Source of the DNA: Flavobacteriales bacterium
GTDB lineage: Bacteria; Bacteroidota; Bacteroidia; Flavobacteriales; Weeksellaceae
Direction: 5' to 3'
Assembly: GCA_020635515.1 (NCBI GenBank)
Contig: JACJZS010000002.1
Location: 1 to 64,000, forward strand
DNA: 64,000 nucleotides
The position numbers and the translations under genes are program-made. Below, in pieces: positions 62,791 through 64,000 of this stretch. Below the pieces are notes generated by a model. That model had not been told where the DNA came from. It worked only from the letters and a program-made list of their open reading frames with translations, and searched no databases. Each line of letters starts with the position of its first letter. Within the stretch, counting starts at the first letter, position 1.

Positions 62791-63771
62791 ATGGAAAATT
62801 ACTTAGATAAATTACTGAACATATCCGATGAAAATGAATTTAATTCTCTGTGTTTAGAAGTTTTTCAATTTCAATATGATTCTATTGAACTTTATAAAAA
62901 TTTTGTTGATTTAATTAAACCAAACCTAAAATCTATACATCACTATACGGAAATTCCTTTTTTGCCAATAGAGTTTTTTAAAACGCATAAGATTATATCA
63001 AAAAATCAAAAACATAAACTTTTATTTAAAAGCAGTGGAACTTCGGGAGGATTACGTTCTAATCATTATATATGCGATGAAACTATTTATCAAAAAAATT
63101 CATTAGTAAACTTTAATTATCAATTTGGAAATGTAGAAGAATTTGTTTTTTTAGGATTATTGCCTTCTTATATCGAAAACGGAGAATCGTCATTGGTTTA
63201 TATGGTGGATTATTTTATGAAAAGATCCAATCGTCCTGAAAATGGTTTTTATTTGTATGATTTCCAAAAATTACATCAAACCTTACAAGAATTAGAAAAA
63301 AGAAAACAAAAAACGATTCTTTTTGGTGTGAGTTATGCTTTACTCGACTTTTCTGAACGGTTTCCTATAGATTTAGAGTATACAAAAATTATAGAAACAG
63401 GTGGAATGAAAGGAAGAAAAAAAGAACTTCCAAAACCTAAACTAATTTCAATTCTAAAAAAGAACTTCAATACCAAGCATATTTATTCCGAATACGGAAT
63501 GACGGAGCTACTTTCCCAAAGCTACACAGATGAAAACGGAACATACAACTCTCCTACTTGGAAAAAAATACTAATTAGACAAACCGATGATCCACTGAGT
63601 TTAGAGGAAAATGGTAAGCAAGGAGGAATGAATATTATTGATTTAGCAAATGTATATTCTTGCTCTTTTATTGCGACTCAAGATTTAGGAAGAACTACAA
63701 AAAACGGTTTTTTGATAAATGGAAGAATCGACAATACAGATATCCGTGGTTGTAGCTTATTGTACAGATAA
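62791..63771 (+). CDS. LuxE-family acyl-protein synthetase-like protein
   Basis: A 326-residue adenylate-forming protein of the LuxE family. The ATP-binding loop is FKSSGTSGGLRSNHYI; other marks are IPFLPIEFFKTHKI, FLGLLPSYIENGESSLVYMVDYF, KIIETGGMKGRKKELP, SEYGMTELLSQSY, and GRIDNTDIRGCSLLYR at the end. LuxE activates fatty acids in luminous bacteria; here there are no luxCD or luxAB genes, and members in Bacteroidota likely activate another carboxylate. Monocistronic with its own promoter box. Confidence 0.87.
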   Translation: MENYLDKLLNISDENEFNSLCLEVFQFQYDSIELYKNFVDLIKPNLKSIHHYTEIPFLPIEFFKTHKIISKNQKHKLLFKSSGTSGGLRSNHYICDETIYQKNSLVNFNYQFGNVEEFVFLGLLPSYIENGESSLVYMVDYFMKRSNRPENGFYLYDFQKLHQTLQELEKRKQKTILFGVSYALLDFSERFPIDLEYTKIIETGGMKGRKKELPKPKLISILKKNFNTKHIYSEYGMTELLSQSYTDENGTYNSPTWKKILIRQTDDPLSLEENGKQGGMNIIDLANVYSCSFIATQDLGRTTKNGFLINGRIDNTDIRGCSLLYR

Positions 63772-63915
63772 CAAGAACTTTAAATGGTTTAATTAATATA
63801 CGATTAACAATACTTAATCATAAGTTAAAAAATAACAGTGGCATGAAGATTGTTTTTTAACTTTTAACTAACATAGAAATAACTCCTCGTTAAACACTGA
63901 TTTACATCATATAGA

Positions 63916-63923
63916 TAGTTTTG
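63916..63923 (+). promoter_or_regulatory. TAnnTTTG promoter box for the last gene
   Basis: TAGTTTTG, 17 bases before the ATG at 63941. Confidence 0.5.
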
Positions 63924-63940
63924 TCAAAAAAATACTACGT

Positions 63941-64000
63941 ATGAAAAGTTTAAAACAGTTAAGTTTAATTGCTATTGCAGGAATTTCAATTTTTTCTTGT
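63941..64000 (+). CDS. Start of a lipoprotein gene, cut by window end
   Basis: Only 20 codons are visible: MKSLKQLSLIAIAGISIFSC. This is a basic start, a hydrophobic stretch and a lipobox-like IFSC, so the product is probably a lipoprotein. Nothing can be said about function. Its start is supported by the promoter box 17 bases upstream. Confidence 0.6.
   Translation, partial: MKSLKQLSLIAIAGISIFSC

Overview
The window is a 64 kb piece of an AT-rich Flavobacteriia chromosome (phylum Bacteroidota). Four things point there: a protein with a C-terminal type IX secretion sorting domain, TAnnTTTG promoter boxes before many starts, A-rich leaders without strong Shine-Dalgarno sequences, and lineage-typical gene blocks such as ileS-dksA-lspA and SpoIIM-DUF4129-DUF4350-MoxR-DUF58. 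I do not assign a genus. Nearly all of it is housekeeping chromosome; no phage, insertion sequence, CRISPR array or rRNA was seen.

Layout. 1-3.7 kb: hemA (cut by the left edge), a divergent AraC-type regulator, a lone WecE-type sugar aminotransferase and lspA. 3.7-12.6 kb: dksA-like gene, ileS, a toxin-antitoxin (TA) pair and dnaE with an N-terminal exonuclease. 12.7-18.5 kb: a secreted leucine-rich-repeat protein, a Fic protein and a GH3-type adenylating enzyme, separated by repeat-rich spacers. 18.6-25.7 kb: gltBD and prmC. 25.7-32.8 kb: lysS, higBA, ywbE, a Rid protein, an M48 protease, a secreted unknown and an S66 peptidase. 32.9-39.2 kb: a six-gene membrane/MoxR operon. 39.2-46.9 kb: TA pair, typA, mscS, a porin, queG, TA pair, panB, ribA. 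47-51.3 kb: glycosyltransferase, LpxH-like phosphoesterase, dacB and an OmpA lipoprotein. 51.5-55.8 kb: an ABC-HlyD-TolC export operon. 55.8-64 kb: ligA, a broken TA pair, a membrane protein, a NagZ/beta-lactamase fusion, an NAD(P)-binding protein, tRNA-Leu(CAA), a LuxE-like protein and the start of a lipoprotein gene.

The main result concerns two TA modules of different families, one after lysS and one after ligA. In each case the stop codon of the last TA gene is followed, at 0 or 1 nt, by a second in-frame copy of the 3' end of the upstream housekeeping gene with its own stop. The lysS tails encode KTDEGLFVEVV and KTEKNLFVEVV; the ligA tails share 28 of 29 bases. This looks like insertion of TA cassettes at the 3' ends of essential genes, with the gene end regenerated on the upstream side. 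The ligA-associated toxin has since acquired a one-base frameshift.

Other notable points: the ABC subunit of the type I-like exporter lacks recognisable Walker A, signature, Walker B and H-loop residues; the dispersed intergenic repeat is read in frame (EILRQAQND) inside the secreted LRR protein; five TA loci and a Fic gene lie in spacers between core genes; and several genes may have leaderless or nearly leaderless mRNAs starting with GTG.
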